From Phellopilus nigrolimitatus (taxonomy: Eukaryota > Basidiomycota > Agaricomycetes > Hymenochaetales > Hymenochaetaceae): a stretch of 64,000 bases of DNA. Below are positions 41,985-53,137 of this stretch, one piece after another. The stretch is taken from the NCBI GenBank assembly GCA_021029095.1, contig JAJOHG010000066.1, positions 87,617 through 151,616 of the forward strand, in the 5' to 3' direction. The position numbers were made by a program, and so were the translations under genes. The notes beneath the pieces were generated by a model, which saw only the letters and a program-made list of their open reading frames with translations, was not told the origin of the DNA and did no database searches. The number at the start of each line of letters is the position of its first letter. Position 1 is the stretch's first letter.

Positions 41985-42399
41985 ACTATACAGCGGCAGC
42001 GAACGATGCCTGACCTCCTCCATCACCGTCTGCAGGAGGACGATCGGGGGTGTAAACAGGCCGGACTCGATGACATCCATCTGGTGCAGAAAGACATTCG
42101 TGTCAGGCAGCACGAAATGGCCAGTTGGATACAGTCTGTGACCTGATTCTCCCAGCGCGGGGAGGCGGGTCCCAGACGCCTCGTTGCATGCCGAGCAGCC
42201 CTCGATCCCGCATGTCACATTGTCGCGCAGATACCGCTCGCGGAGGACTGGAGAGTTATATGGGCTTGAACTGTATGAAGTTTCTCGAGAATGTGCACGC
42301 ACCCTTGACGACCTTCCCGCGTGCCGTTTTTTTGAAGAATTTACGCTAAGTTGCGACGGCGTCTGTGCGCGGGCGCTTTCGGATCGTTATTTCAACCAT
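41985..42399 (-). pseudogene. exosome exonuclease RRP44/DIS3 N-terminal fragment
   Basis: Encodes FFKKTARGKVVK, an intron (GTGCGT to CTCCAG), then LRERYLRDNVTCGIEGCSAC and GHFVLPDTNVFLHQMDVIES, then IVLLQTVMEEVRHRSLPLY. These are the N-terminal CR3-like cysteine cluster and the beginning of the PIN endonuclease domain of Rrp44/Dis3, the catalytic exosome subunit. Homology stops just after Leu-Pro-Leu-Tyr-Ser-Arg; the rest of the ~1000-residue protein is missing. A TAG at 42346-42348 precedes the first block in the only ATG-initiated frame, although it could lie in an intron. A captured gene fragment. Confidence 0.82.
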
Positions 42400-42509
42400 G
42401 GCGGTCAAGAGAGGGATTTGGACGCGAGGAAATTTGACGGCGGAGCTTCGACTAGAGTAATTCAAAAGTCTACCTTATACCACCATCATCTAATCTCAAC
42501 ACTAGAAAT

Positions 42510-44953
42510 ATGCAGACTACTGTAAGCCAAGCACTCATCGACCTATTGAATGCGACTGCTACCAGTCATCGCACAGAATTCTCCCACCCGCGATCTAAGC
42601 CGCAGGACGTTGAACCCCGTCCGTCTTTCGTCACACACGCGATTCGGCATGGAAACGGACATGAAGCTGGAACTGGCCCAAGCCATTTTTCAATCAAAAG
42701 ACCTTGTCGATGCGGTGTTTGGGCATCTCGTTGATCTGCGCAAAGCTGAGGAGTACGTCGAGAAACTCATCGCTCAAGGTCGCGTCTCCGTCAAACAACC
42801 CAAGATTTCCGACGACGCTGTGGATGCTCGCACGGCCATTCTCAGCGCCTCAGAAGCCGCTCAAGAGTATCGACTGGGCCGGTCTCGAAGCGAGGATAGC
42901 TATGTCTGGTCTTGGACTGATGATATCTGCACGGATGATGGCTCAGTTAAATTCCTGAACGACATCATCCAAGGTTGCTTATCTGACGCCGATATAAATA
43001 ATCTGTTTGTCGCTCCTTTCGACACCATCCATGCATTCCCGTTAGCATATGGATGACGAGAAGACATGAGACCTGATTTCATACTCCTCTCTAAGGACAA
43101 TATGTTCGACGCGCTGTATCACAACTTTTCTGTCATCTTGTCTCCTGGAGAGCTCAAGACCTCTGACGCCTCCGATTCTCTACTCCAAGTCAGTCGCTAC
43201 AACCGCGTTATAAACTTAGCTCAACCAGGTCGTCGGTTTGTCGTTTCTATGGCATTCACTGGTCCGACGGTCACTCTGGTCAGAACAGATCAAAGTGGTA
43301 TGGAGTACTGCACCCTCGATATTACTTCGTCTGGGGGAGCAATCAACTTCATCCGCGTTCTCGTTGGGTTCGCTATTGCTAGCGATCAGGATCTCGGTCT
43401 GGATCCCAACGTCGTCTTCAAACCGAAGAAATGTCACGCTACCATTTCTACATTGCAAAGCGAGGATCCAGATCTAAGCGAGGATGACTGGCTATCAGAG
43501 TCTGAAGAACCGGTCGACGCGCCGCCAAAGCGAGTTGAGCTCGTCGCACGGACGGCAGGAGGCATCGCTTGTCGACGATCTGCCACAGATACTGCTCCTG
43601 TGCATTATAAGATTCTCGGGCTTATTTACAATGCATCGTCTATTTGTGGCAGGGGCGTTCAAACATACGTTGCGCAGAAGGAAGGAAACAAGGGATCGCG
43701 TCTTCTGGCTCTGAAGCGGTCTTGGCAGGAAAATAAATGTTTGATCAGTGAACAACGATTTCACAGACTCGCTCGGGATGGTGGAGTGACAAACGTTTTA
43801 CTCGCTAACGAGTTCGTCTTTGACACGTCCTTCGCACGCATTTTCGCCACTGACTTTGTCGTAGAATATATAGGAGCTACGTGAACGAGAGGGAGGATAC
43901 GACATTGTATAACATTCGCAATTTTGCGGGGGGCGCAGCGGAGGCCCTTGGTGTCGAAAACCGGACGCTCGTGTACTTGGAATTCGATTTGAAACGGCCA
44001 ATTCGGTATTTCTGGAGCTTGCAGGATTTCGTAATGGGGATTGCGGATGCGATGGAAGGTATGTCCCTTTATTGTGTCTTTCTAGGATAGAGTCCGATTC
44101 CAGTGCAGGCCACAAATTTCTCGTCGAGAAGAAAATACTACACCGTGATATTAGCGAGAATAACGTCGTGCTCGCTCTCAATCCGTCTGAGTCTTCGAGA
44201 GCTTACCTGATTGACCTTGATATGGCTACGGATTACAGTTCCGAAGAACAACCCTTTGCGAAAGGAGTAAATGCATTAATGGATGAGTCGGAGTTGGCAA
44301 TACCACGTAGGGATGAGGTTGTTGAGAACTATCCAGCACAGAAAGGGGACAGGACTGTAAGCAATGTCTTCTTCTCTCTCTTACTATGATAATTAAACAG
44401 TTATAATCAGGGAACGACACCATATATGGCTATCAGTGTTCTGAAAGGCGGGAACCACGGCGTTCGTGAAGACCTCGAATCGTTCTTCTACGTCATATTC
44501 CTCTTCTTCTTCTCTTTCAGAGGGCCCCTTCCTCAGGGTGTGTTGAAGGAGGCGCATGAAAACGGGTACATTAAAAGACTTGGCGACAAAGGAGCTGCAT
44601 ACAGAACGCATATACTTCTTTGGCCAGAGCTCATGCAACAATGGTCACATGGTTCTTTCTCGGCCATAGCAGATTCGAAAAGAGGATTTTTCGAAGACAA
44701 AACAGAAGTAGGAAAGGCGTTTCAGCAGCGGGCTATGAACGGGTGGGACAACGAGTATGCATCTATGGTGGTTCTGTTTCCTCGGATCTACAATATGTTC
44801 GTAAACGATTCGCCCGTTCCGAGCCACGATTCTTTTATCGGTATCCTCCGTGATTGGCTGAAGAGATTTCCTGTTCCGCCTGCAGGACGGAACAGCTGTC
44901 CGTTTCACGTGTGTATCCCTTTACGTCTGCACCTACATTTTGTCTCATACTAA
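42510..44953 (+). pseudogene. FunK1-type fungal protein kinase, damaged
   Basis: The frame contains the FunK1 order: MRPDFILL, Gly-Glu-Leu-Lys, SRYNRVINLAQPGRRFVV, then kinase motifs LHRDISENNVV and LIDLDMA (the FunK1 form of DFG), then GTTPYMA and the C-lobe. Splice sites at 44058/44109 and 44356/44411 give clean joins. Lesions: an in-frame TGA at 43054-43056 directly before the MRPDF block; a frame change near 43880 that could be an undetected intron; and a possible one-base shift near 42645 in the N terminus. FunK1 kinases are greatly expanded in Agaricomycetes; their substrates are mostly unknown. Probably a recent pseudogene, or a gene with an assembly error. The 3' end after 44910 is uncertain. 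Confidence 0.72.
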
Positions 44954-45328
44954 TTGTTCTTTTTTCTGTCGGTTTTTTATCGGGAAGAATGGCAAGGACC
45001 AACTCGTCTAGAACTCCTTGTGTAGTAGCTTTTTTGGGGATTCAAATCTCTATGAAAAACGATTTGCACTTCACAGAAGTATACCAACAGAAAGGGTGCG
45101 CCAATGTACATGCATAGGTATTACTTGGCGTTGGTACTAGAAGCTGTTTATGGATGAAACGTATTCCCCGTAAATAATGGAATATATGGTTTCGGATCGT
45201 TTTTCATAGAACTTGAATATCGACATTACTCACTGTCAAATCCAACATCCGGAATACGTTCAGATAAATAAGCACCACCGTAGCACTTCTCAAACAGAAT
45301 GTTCATAGCACATTTTCTGTACACTGTC
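44954..45328. other. no gene recognised
   Basis: 3' flanks of the FunK1 locus and of the GFA-domain gene. AT-rich, no motif. Confidence 0.45.
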
Positions 45329-45833
45329 CTATGTTGCTATAGAAGACGAAGAAGAATTTACATAAATACTGAACATCGGTCTAAGTTTGTCAATCTCGAT
45401 GCCATCGAACGCGCGCGCTTTGACGCCGACAATGCCGCTGCCGCTGTAGAGGAGGCTAACCCCGCATGTCGGGCAGAACCAGCGCGTGACGATATTCTTG
45501 TACCATTTGTACCCCGTGAGCTTGTCGAACGAGCCGGAGTTGAAGCGGAAGGCCGTCTCTGGTCCGTACCTGAGGCATGGTATAATTGTCTCGGTAAGCG
45601 ATACTATAGAATATCAGAGGGAGAGAATATAGAAAGACGCACACGAAAAGCTCCGCCTTCTGGGCGCAGATGGTACAGTTGCACGTCACAGGCTGGCACG
45701 CATCGAGAACTGGGTGTTCCAACTCGTACGTGAACCTGCGGCAGTGGCACCCGCCCGTCCGCGTCTTCACTTCCGCCCCCTCGGGCCACTTTCGGAAGCA
45801 CGGCAGGTCACGAATATTGAACTTGGCAGACAT
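45329..45833 (-). CDS. GFA/CENP-V domain protein (Mss4-like zinc fold)
   Basis: Two exons (45833-45643, 45569-45329) give 143 residues. The zinc-binding cysteines follow the family pattern: GGCHCRRFTYEL, then CNCTICAQK, then FCPTCGVSLLYSG. YRFNSGS-type wording appears as RFNSGSFDKLTGYKWY. The family is named for glutathione-dependent formaldehyde-activating enzyme (Gfa) and CENP-V. Fungal members of this length are usually annotated as Mss4-like or carbon-sulfur lyase-type proteins, so the reaction cannot be given. The intron is 73 nt, with clean phase 2. There is no signal peptide. The short C terminus is Ser-rich. Confidence 0.85.
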
Positions 45834-46255
45834 CGCAAACCAAGAGGAAGGATTCTAGGTGCTAGTGTTGGATATGCATCTGGCTATTACCTTCCTGGAC
45901 CTTAAATACTAATCCGCGTAAGTGCTCCGTGGTTCAGAGCGCAGCTTCGGTGATAGGCTATAGGCCATAGGGTTCGGCGTACACAAGGAGGGGATTGATG
46001 GCTTCAGCACGCGACGACCAGAAAATATTGATTATTGAAGGACAGGAAAGTAAATTTCACGAATATCCAGTGAGCAAACTAAACATTAGCCGCGCTAGGT
46101 AAATGTCCATGTACATATTTACATACAAACTTGTCGGCTCTTGCGCCGCCGCCCTGATTATCTAATGTTCCCACGACATTTCAGCCACATCTACGCGACG
46201 CTGTTATTGAACACCACATACTCTCTAACTCTATCCTCTTTCATCAACTTCATCC
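45834..46255. other. promoter region of the F-box cluster
   Basis: No gene. The last ~100 bp before the start at 46256 (including 'ctgattatctaatgttccca' and 'tctacgcgacg') recur upstream of the intact F-box gene at 49335-49451, so both copies share a promoter-proximal segment. Confidence 0.5.
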
Positions 46256-47204
46256 ATGGTCGCTACTCGAAGCTCAACGTGAGTACATCCGTATTTAAAC
46301 CGTTCGTGCATGAAACATATGTAAAATGAATTCATTTAGAAGAAATCTCCCCCCGAAACGAGCAGCGCCTGACTCTGACTCTGAATCCTCCGAGACGGAA
46401 CAACAGGCGAGGCCGAAGAAGCGAGCCAAGGTTCAAAAACGCAATCAAGGAGCAGATGAAGATCAAGGAGGTAAAACTCCAGCGGTCGCCATGAAGTCAC
46501 ATAATTGTAGGCGGAAGTTGCGCAGGCTGGCTATGATGATGTCAATGCCCATCGATGTATTCTGCGAGGTGAGTTCACTACCTGCGATCTCTTCTATCCA
46601 TTATTGTGAATACACGTTTTACTTAGATCGCGCTCTATTTGGGCCCGCACGATCTTCTTAGCATGGCGCGAACGTCCAAAGCACTTCGGAATCTCCTGAT
46701 GACCAAAGATTCAAAACCAATCTGGCGTGCAGCGGAAGATTCTGTTGGGCTTCCCGAATGCCCTCTGGATCTCAGCTCTCCTCAATATGCTAGCTTCATC
46801 TTCGATGCGTTTTGCACGGTGCGTTTCGAGAGTCCTAAGTAAAGGTTCACACAATTGAAATTGGCCTTAGCATTGTTTTCGTACGAAGGCGTACAATCAT
46901 TTGACACCTTTGAGAATTCGGCTTTGCAAAACCTGCATGAAAGAAAAGTTAGTTTATTTTCTGCTGATGAATCCTCAATGTCATATCCCAAGTCTATTTT
47001 AGTTTGCAGAAAGCAAGGTCATGGTCACTCGTGTGTCTCGATATGCCGAGGAACGATAAAGAGTCGTCCTCTGTATTAATGCTCGTCAACGGGTTTTCAG
47101 GTACGCACGACTCGTAGTTCCAAAACACGTTCACTCATTTTTTTTTCAGTCGATTCTCCAGCAAAATTCACTGATGAGGAGAGTACCAAGTCGTTGGAGG
47201 GCTG
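46256..47204 (+). pseudogene. F-box protein, 3'-truncated copy (F1)
   Basis: Exon 1 (46256-46278), exon 2 (46340-46568), exon 3 (46627-46818, the F-box), exons 4 and 5 and the start of exon 6 match the intact gene at 49452. The F-box exon reads LGPHDLLSMARTSKALRNLL, followed by Trp-Arg-Ala-Ala and GLPECPLDLSSPQYASF. Exons 4-5 are open when the intron with a GTTAGT donor is removed. In exon 6, about 18 residues in, homology stops and the sequence passes directly into intron 1 of the next copy. No complete product is possible without read-through. Confidence 0.78.
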
Positions 47205-49159
47205 GGAGTTGAGCAAGCAAACATCGCATTCGTACAGATCATACAAATGAATTTCTTTAGTGGAAAGCTTCCTCCGTCAAAACGCGCAGCCGCGCACGAC
47301 GACTCTGACGCCCCTGAGACGAAATAACACGCAAGGCCGAAGAAGAGGGTCAATGCTCTCAAAGGAAGCCAAGGCGCAGACGGTGATCAAGGAGGAAATG
47401 TCCAAATAATCGTCGCGAAGCCACGCAACTCCAAGCGGATGTTAGGCAAGCTAGCCATGATGATGTCAATGCCTATCGATGTATTCTGCGAGGTGAGTTC
47501 ACAGTCTGCAATAGAGTATGTCTCGTAGCTTAACTACATCATTTCCGCCTAGATTGCTCGTTATTTGGGCCCGGACGATCTTCTTCGCATGTCGAGGGCG
47601 TCTAAGAAACTTCGGAACCTGCTGATGACAAAATACTCAAAGCTGATCTGGCGTGCAGCGGAAAAGGCAGTCGGGCTACCCGAATGCCCTCTAGATCTCA
47701 GCTCTCCTCAATATGCTAGCTTCATCTTCGATTTGTTCTGCTCGGTGCGTTTCGCGGATCGTAAAATTTGAAGAGACTGACAAATGCATAGCATTGCTTT
47801 CGTACGAAAGCGTGAAAGCATTTAACTCCTTTGAGAGTCCGACTTTGCAAGACATGCTCGAATCAAAAGTTCGTTTCTATCCTGCTGATGAGCGCTTACT
47901 CACCGTAGGTCCTTTGCAGTCTGCAGAAAGTAAGCTCATGGCTGGGCGACGAGGGACTCAATATACAGAGCAATGAGAAAGAGCTGTTCTCCGTATTAAT
48001 GCTTGTTAACGGGCTCTCAAGTACGCACGCTGATAACGACTTAAAATACGCACACTTACTTTTTCTTTTCAGTCACCTCCTCAACTGAATTTACTGACGA
48101 GGAAAGCGTCAAGGCGTTGAGTATCTCGGACCTGCGCAACTTCATGTTCTACGTTCCTCAAGTCAAAGCTGCTCTCGTTAAGTATCGGTCATTTGATGGA
48201 ACTTGTGAACAACGAGAGGGATGTTTGGATGCAGGACATGAAGCAACCCGTCAAAGATATCTGGTGAGTACACTTTTATATCGTTTCAATCAACGTATAT
48301 AAATCGACACCACTTGAATTAAGTCTGCGCATACGCTAAATCGATCGCTCGAGCACATAAAAGAAATGAAGTCGAAGGACGAGCAGATCGCGACGGAAAG
48401 ACGCGAGAGAAGGTACAGGCTTCGAGCTCTCTCGATCATCTCATGGTACTGACTTTCTCGCGACAGCATTATAATTAAGCTCAAAGAGCTTGGTTATACA
48501 AATGTAGATTTCCAAGTTTATAATGACGAGGAAGGTTGGAAGTGGTTCAATCTGATTAGACAGCCGCGGGCCCTTACCGACCGAAGTAGGTCTTTTTTTT
48601 CGTTTCTTTGTGAAGCACTGACTAGATAGCCGATCAGTCTGGAAAACCATTTGTCCCCAACTCGAGGAGACTATACGCCTCAGAAGGGAAAACTTAATTC
48701 AAATAGAAAGGGAGTATCGTCTCGAGGAGCGTCTCGAGGAGCGTCGTCAAGAGTTGTGCCAGATCGCAAAGGGGTTTGTCTGGGAAGAAGGAAAGACCTG
48801 TTACATCGTTCCTTCCGAGCTTTTCGAATTGCCGGCTGCGAAGCTATTCTTCGAAAGCGGCGAGACAGTAACTCACATTCATGAAGCGCAATGGCTCTCT
48901 ATCAAGCAGCAAATGGTCGAGTTCAGCAAAGTACGTCAGCACGAAATTGAAAAGGAGGGTGCTTCAGCAATCGTCACTGCTCGACGCAAGGCTGGACTAC
49001 CAGCTATCACCACTGTATCTGTCGAGTCTGCGGGTTGTAGCCGAGAAATTCAAGGCGGGGCAAGCAAGAGCGACGATATCCTGCAGCACCCGATGGCGTT
49101 ATTCATGGGCGGGCCTCTCGGCAATTACCTGAATACACTCACTAACATTCTAGAAGATG
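47205..49159 (+). pseudogene. F-box protein, doubly truncated copy with nonsense codons (F2)
   Basis: This begins inside intron 1; exon 2 starts at 47261. Exon 2 has a TAA where the intact copy has Gln (after Glu-Thr-Lys) and exon 4 has a TGA (after Thr-Lys-Ala). Exon 3 (47553-47744) is an intact F-box exon of 192 nt. Later exons include GYTNVDFQVYNDEEGWKW and the Ile-Trp-Lys-Thr block. Exon 9 is long and open up to 49159, where homology ends before the cysteine-containing end (Cys-Leu-Arg-Cys-Asp). The first exon is missing. Clearly a pseudogene. Confidence 0.82.
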
Positions 49160-49451
49160 TCTACTTTGTTTTGTCGTTTCTCTTACGAGAAGTTCATATG
49201 TCTTCGCGGAAGTTGGCAAGGAAATTCCAGAGTAATTTATTTACGATAATGTGTAGCTTCATTTGTGAAACATGGCTATCGTTTGATCAGATAACAGACT
49301 GCAATTTTGGCAAGTCATCATCAATGACTGTACAAAGCTCTCTGATTATCCAATGTTCCCACGAATGCCAGCCACACACGAAGAAAGATCTACGCGACGC
49401 GTCTTTTGTTCGACTTGCCCTCCACATACACCTCTTTCACCAGCTTCAACC

Positions 49452-52161
49452 ATGGCTACTACTCGAAAATCAAAGTAAGCAAACGGATATCACTTACATG
49501 CGACTAATGCAAATGGGTTCTTTTAGTGGAAAACTTCCTCCGTCGAAACGCCCAGCCGCGCCTGACTCTGACTCTGACTCTGACGGCTCTGAGGCGAAAC
49601 AACATGCAAGGCCAAAGAAACGAGTCAAGACGAAAAAAGAATGCCAAGGTACAGACGATGATAAGGAAGGGCACACTCCAGTGGTCGTCGCAAAGGCACG
49701 TAATCCTAGGCGAAAGTTGAGCAGGCTGGCTATGATGATGTCAATGCCCATCGATGTATTCTGTGAGGTGAGTTCACCATCTGAGAGTTCTCCTTCCTTT
49801 TCATATGTATACACGTTCGGCTTAGATCGCTCGTCATTTGGGCCCACATGATCTTCTTCGCATGGCGCGAACGTCCAAAGCACTTCGGAATCTCCTGATG
49901 ACCAAAGACTCAAAGTCAATCTGGCGTGCAGCGGAAGATTCGGTCGGCCTACCCGAATGCCCTCTGGATCTCAGCTCTCCTCAATATGCTAGCTTCATCT
50001 TCGATGCGTTTTGCACGGTGCGTTTCGAGAGTCCTAAGTAAAGGTTCACACAATTGAAATTGGCCTTAGCATTGTTTTCATGTGAAAGCGTACAAGCATT
50101 TAACTCCTCTGAGAATCCGTCTTTGCAAGAAATGCATGAGTCTACAGTTCGTTTCTATTCTTCTGATGAATGATTGATGTCTTACCTGCAAGTCTGTTCC
50201 AGTCTGCGTAAGCCAGTTTCATGGATTCTCACTGGGCGTCTCGATATGCCGTACGACGAGGAAGACAATTGCAACGTATTAAGGCTTGTTAATGGACTCT
50301 CAAGTACGCATGTCGCTAACGACTTAAATACGCTCACTTATTTATTTATTTTATAGCCACTTCTTCAACCGAGAAAAATATCAAAGCGTTAGATTATTCG
50401 GACCTGCGTAGCTTCATGTTTTACGTTCCTCAAATCAAAACCGCTTTCGCTAAGTATCGGTCACTCGGCGAGGCTTGTCAACGACGGGAGGGATATTTGG
50501 ACGAAGGAACCCTTCAAAGATATCTAGTGCGTATAATTTTACATCGTCTCAATTAACGTATATAAATTGACTACACCGAACTCCAGTCTTCGCCTGCGCT
50601 GGATCGATGCCTCGAGAATATGAAAGCGGCGAGGTCAAATGACATTCAAAATGCAAGGGATAGTCGCCTACGAAGGTACAGACAACAATTCCGCGTCATC
50701 GCTTTGAAGTATTGACTTTTCTTCGATAGCATTGGCGTTAAGCTTGCACAGCTAGGCTATACAGAAGCTGATTACCGAACTGGCGATGATGAAGAAAATT
50801 GGAAGTGGAACAGCCTAGTTGACCAGCCGCGGCCCTTAACTGACCGAAGTACGTGGGCCTCTTCCCTTTCTTCATAAAACGCTGACTGATTGATCAACCA
50901 GTCTGGAAAAACATCCTCCCGCAGCTTGAGGAGACTATACGCCTCAGGAGGGAGAAGAAAACCCGGCTAGAAAAGGAGCAGCTCTTCAAAAAGCGTCAAC
51001 AAAAACTGCGCGAGATTGCAGAGACGTTTGTCTGCTCTGAAAGCGGCAAGACCTGCTACGTTGCTCCGGCGGAGCTATTTAAACAGCCGCTCGCGAAGCA
51101 ATTCATCGAAAGCGACGGAACAGGAACTGACCTTTGTGAGGCGCAATGGCTGTCTATTAAGCAGCAAATGGTCGAGTTCAGCAAAGTACGTCAGCGCGAA
51201 ATCGAAGAGGAGTATGCTTCAGCAATTGTCATTGCTCGACGCAATGCGGGCCTACCAGCCATCAGCACTAAATTGATGGAGTCTTCGGAGGACAAACGAG
51301 AAACTCAGACTGGGAAAAGCAAAAGCGACGGCGTCCTGCAGCACCCAACGGCGTTCTTCGGGAGCCGTTACCTAAAACTATTTACCAGCATCCTGGAAGA
51401 TCGTCACGATTACTGTTGGAGAGAGTTCCGTTGGTCCCGTGGTAACCAATGGGAACACAGTCAACCTGCATGTAATGGTATTCTTTATGCCGATGCATTA
51501 TATTCGGAACTCGATCTTCCATCTACGACAATGGACGATATGCTAGCGCTTGAGAAATCGTTTGTATGCTTGCGCTGCGATCCAACGTTTCGCGAGTTGA
51601 TGACATGGACAGATCTAGTGCGTATATTATTTTTTGTCTTCTTCGCTACACCAGTAATAATTGCTTGTATACACAGGTGAAACATTTTTACAGAGAAAAT
51701 AATTCTTTTGAGGAAATGGAAGTAGTGAAGAAACGGTCCGCTTACTAGTCCCATGATAACATTGTCATTGATCTGATCCTTTTCCAATAGCCTCACTGAC
51801 TGTGAAGTTGGAAACGTAAACGACCACGATCGGACAAAACCTGAGAGACTCGCCGCATATACCGGTGACATCACCGTACTGCGAGATGGCTCACTGGCGG
51901 CTACTAATCCGTCCGGGCTCGAGAAGTGGATCCAGACGTGTACATGCGAGACGCATACCGGTAAAAGGCTTGTTGACCCATTTTGCTCGCCTTGCTACAG
52001 GCTAGGGCAGCACTACATCAGATTTTCGTGCCAGGGGCAAATGGATATACATCATAGAGCAAAGTAAGTCTGCTCGTGAGCCGCAGAATAGTCCGACCTA
52101 CGGCATGCTCACCCTATATTTATTTTACCTCAGACATGCGCACGGACTAGATCAAGCGTAA
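49452..52161 (+). CDS. F-box protein of an expanded Agaricomycete family (F3)
   Basis: Twelve exons (49452-49474, 49527-49767, 49826-50017, 50070-50146, 50203-50303, 50357-50526, 50587-50675, 50730-50848, 50902-51617, 51677-51735, 51791-52063, 52134-52161) give 695 residues with all phases consistent. After a Ser/Lys-rich N terminus, the F-box (~80-120) reads LAMMMSMPIDVFCE then LGPHDLLRMARTSKALRNLL. RIRLCKKCM in exon 4 is a Cys pair. The Gln-Pro-Arg-Pro-Leu-Thr-Asp-Arg / Ile-Trp-Lys-Asn junction and CLRCDPTFRELMTWTDL are hallmarks of the family. A second cysteine cluster (Cys-Thr-Cys ... Cys-Ser-Pro-Cys) lies near the C terminus. F-box proteins recruit substrates to SCF ubiquitin ligases; the target is unknown. 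Several donors are weak (GTTCGT, GTCCGC). Confidence 0.75.
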
Positions 52162-52559
52162 TTTGCGAAGTAGGAAGATGTGCTTTGTGCAAATACTACA
52201 GAATCCACAATCGCACATCTGGATAATGCAGGGGTCATTGAATTCCTTTTTTACAGTGAATGAGGACATTTGCCTCTGCCACATTGAAACGAAAGACTTC
52301 ACAAGTCATTTGTGCTTAGGCAAATTGGATGCTCGTTACGTCGTGTATTAAAATACTTTTTGTGTTGAGTAGATCCTCCATCCGAAGCGCGTTGAAATCT
52401 CGCGAAGTCCAAACCTGATCCGCGACTGTCATCATTTATGCAAAGACGTGTAATGATAAAGTTCTGATGTGTACTATTCGCTATGCAAGACCGACTTGCT
52501 CAAGGAAATCTATTCAGTTTATGCATTATTAGTAGCATTGCCGGGAGGCAGACGACTAA
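52162..52559. other. no gene recognised
   Basis: 3' flank of the intact F-box gene. A piece near 52230-52350 resembles the C-terminal Cys/Gly-Lys-Leu-Asp-Ala-Arg stretch of the F-box family, probably a degraded end of another copy. The last three bases are the TAA target of the following element. Confidence 0.4.
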
Positions 52560-53137
52560 GGCCCCGCTCGGCTGCACGAGTTGTCTAGCTAACTTGACAG
52601 TCGGGGATTGCCGCACTGGGGCTAATCCGCGCCCGGGGAGTTAGCTAGGTTCTGTCACATAATGTCACGTAGTAGTCACAGAACGTAACTTTTGGGTTAA
52701 CGATCGGCGCTGCCAAAAAAGGAAGATAAAAGGCTTTTCCTCCTTATTTGGCAGCGGTGATCGCTTATGTAGCTCGTCATCTTCTACATAAAAATACCTA
52801 TGTACAACAAGCCTATGCATTCGCAACCGTGCCAACTTCATCGAAAATTTTCTGCGATGCATAATGACCCTATCTATGTCCAAGCATACCTTCCAAAGTC
52901 TGTATGCGCGCAGCGAAAGGAGAAAAAAGTGTCCAGTATACTACATACAAGCGAGTCGGCAGTGACAGCCGGTTGCTACCGGCAAGTCACCTCATGTCAC
53001 CCAGTTAGCTAAATTGGCCGTGCACCGAACAGACTTTTCACATCGAGTTAGCTAACCGGAGTTAGCTAACCGGAAAGTTAGCTAACTCGTGATTTTGGCG
53101 GGGAAAAGTTAGCTAACTTTTGCAGCCGAGCGGGGCC
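52560..53137. mobile_element. Harbinger-like MITE, TAA target duplication
   Basis: The inverted ends GGCCCCGCTCGGCTGCA and TGCAGCCGAGCGGGGCC bound a 578-bp element flanked by TAA (52557-52559 and 53138-53140). Three-base TAA duplications and GG-starting ends fit PIF/Harbinger elements. Many copies of GTTAGCTAAC-type motifs are clustered near both ends. No coding frame. It abuts the remnant of F-box exon 8 of the next copy. Confidence 0.82.
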
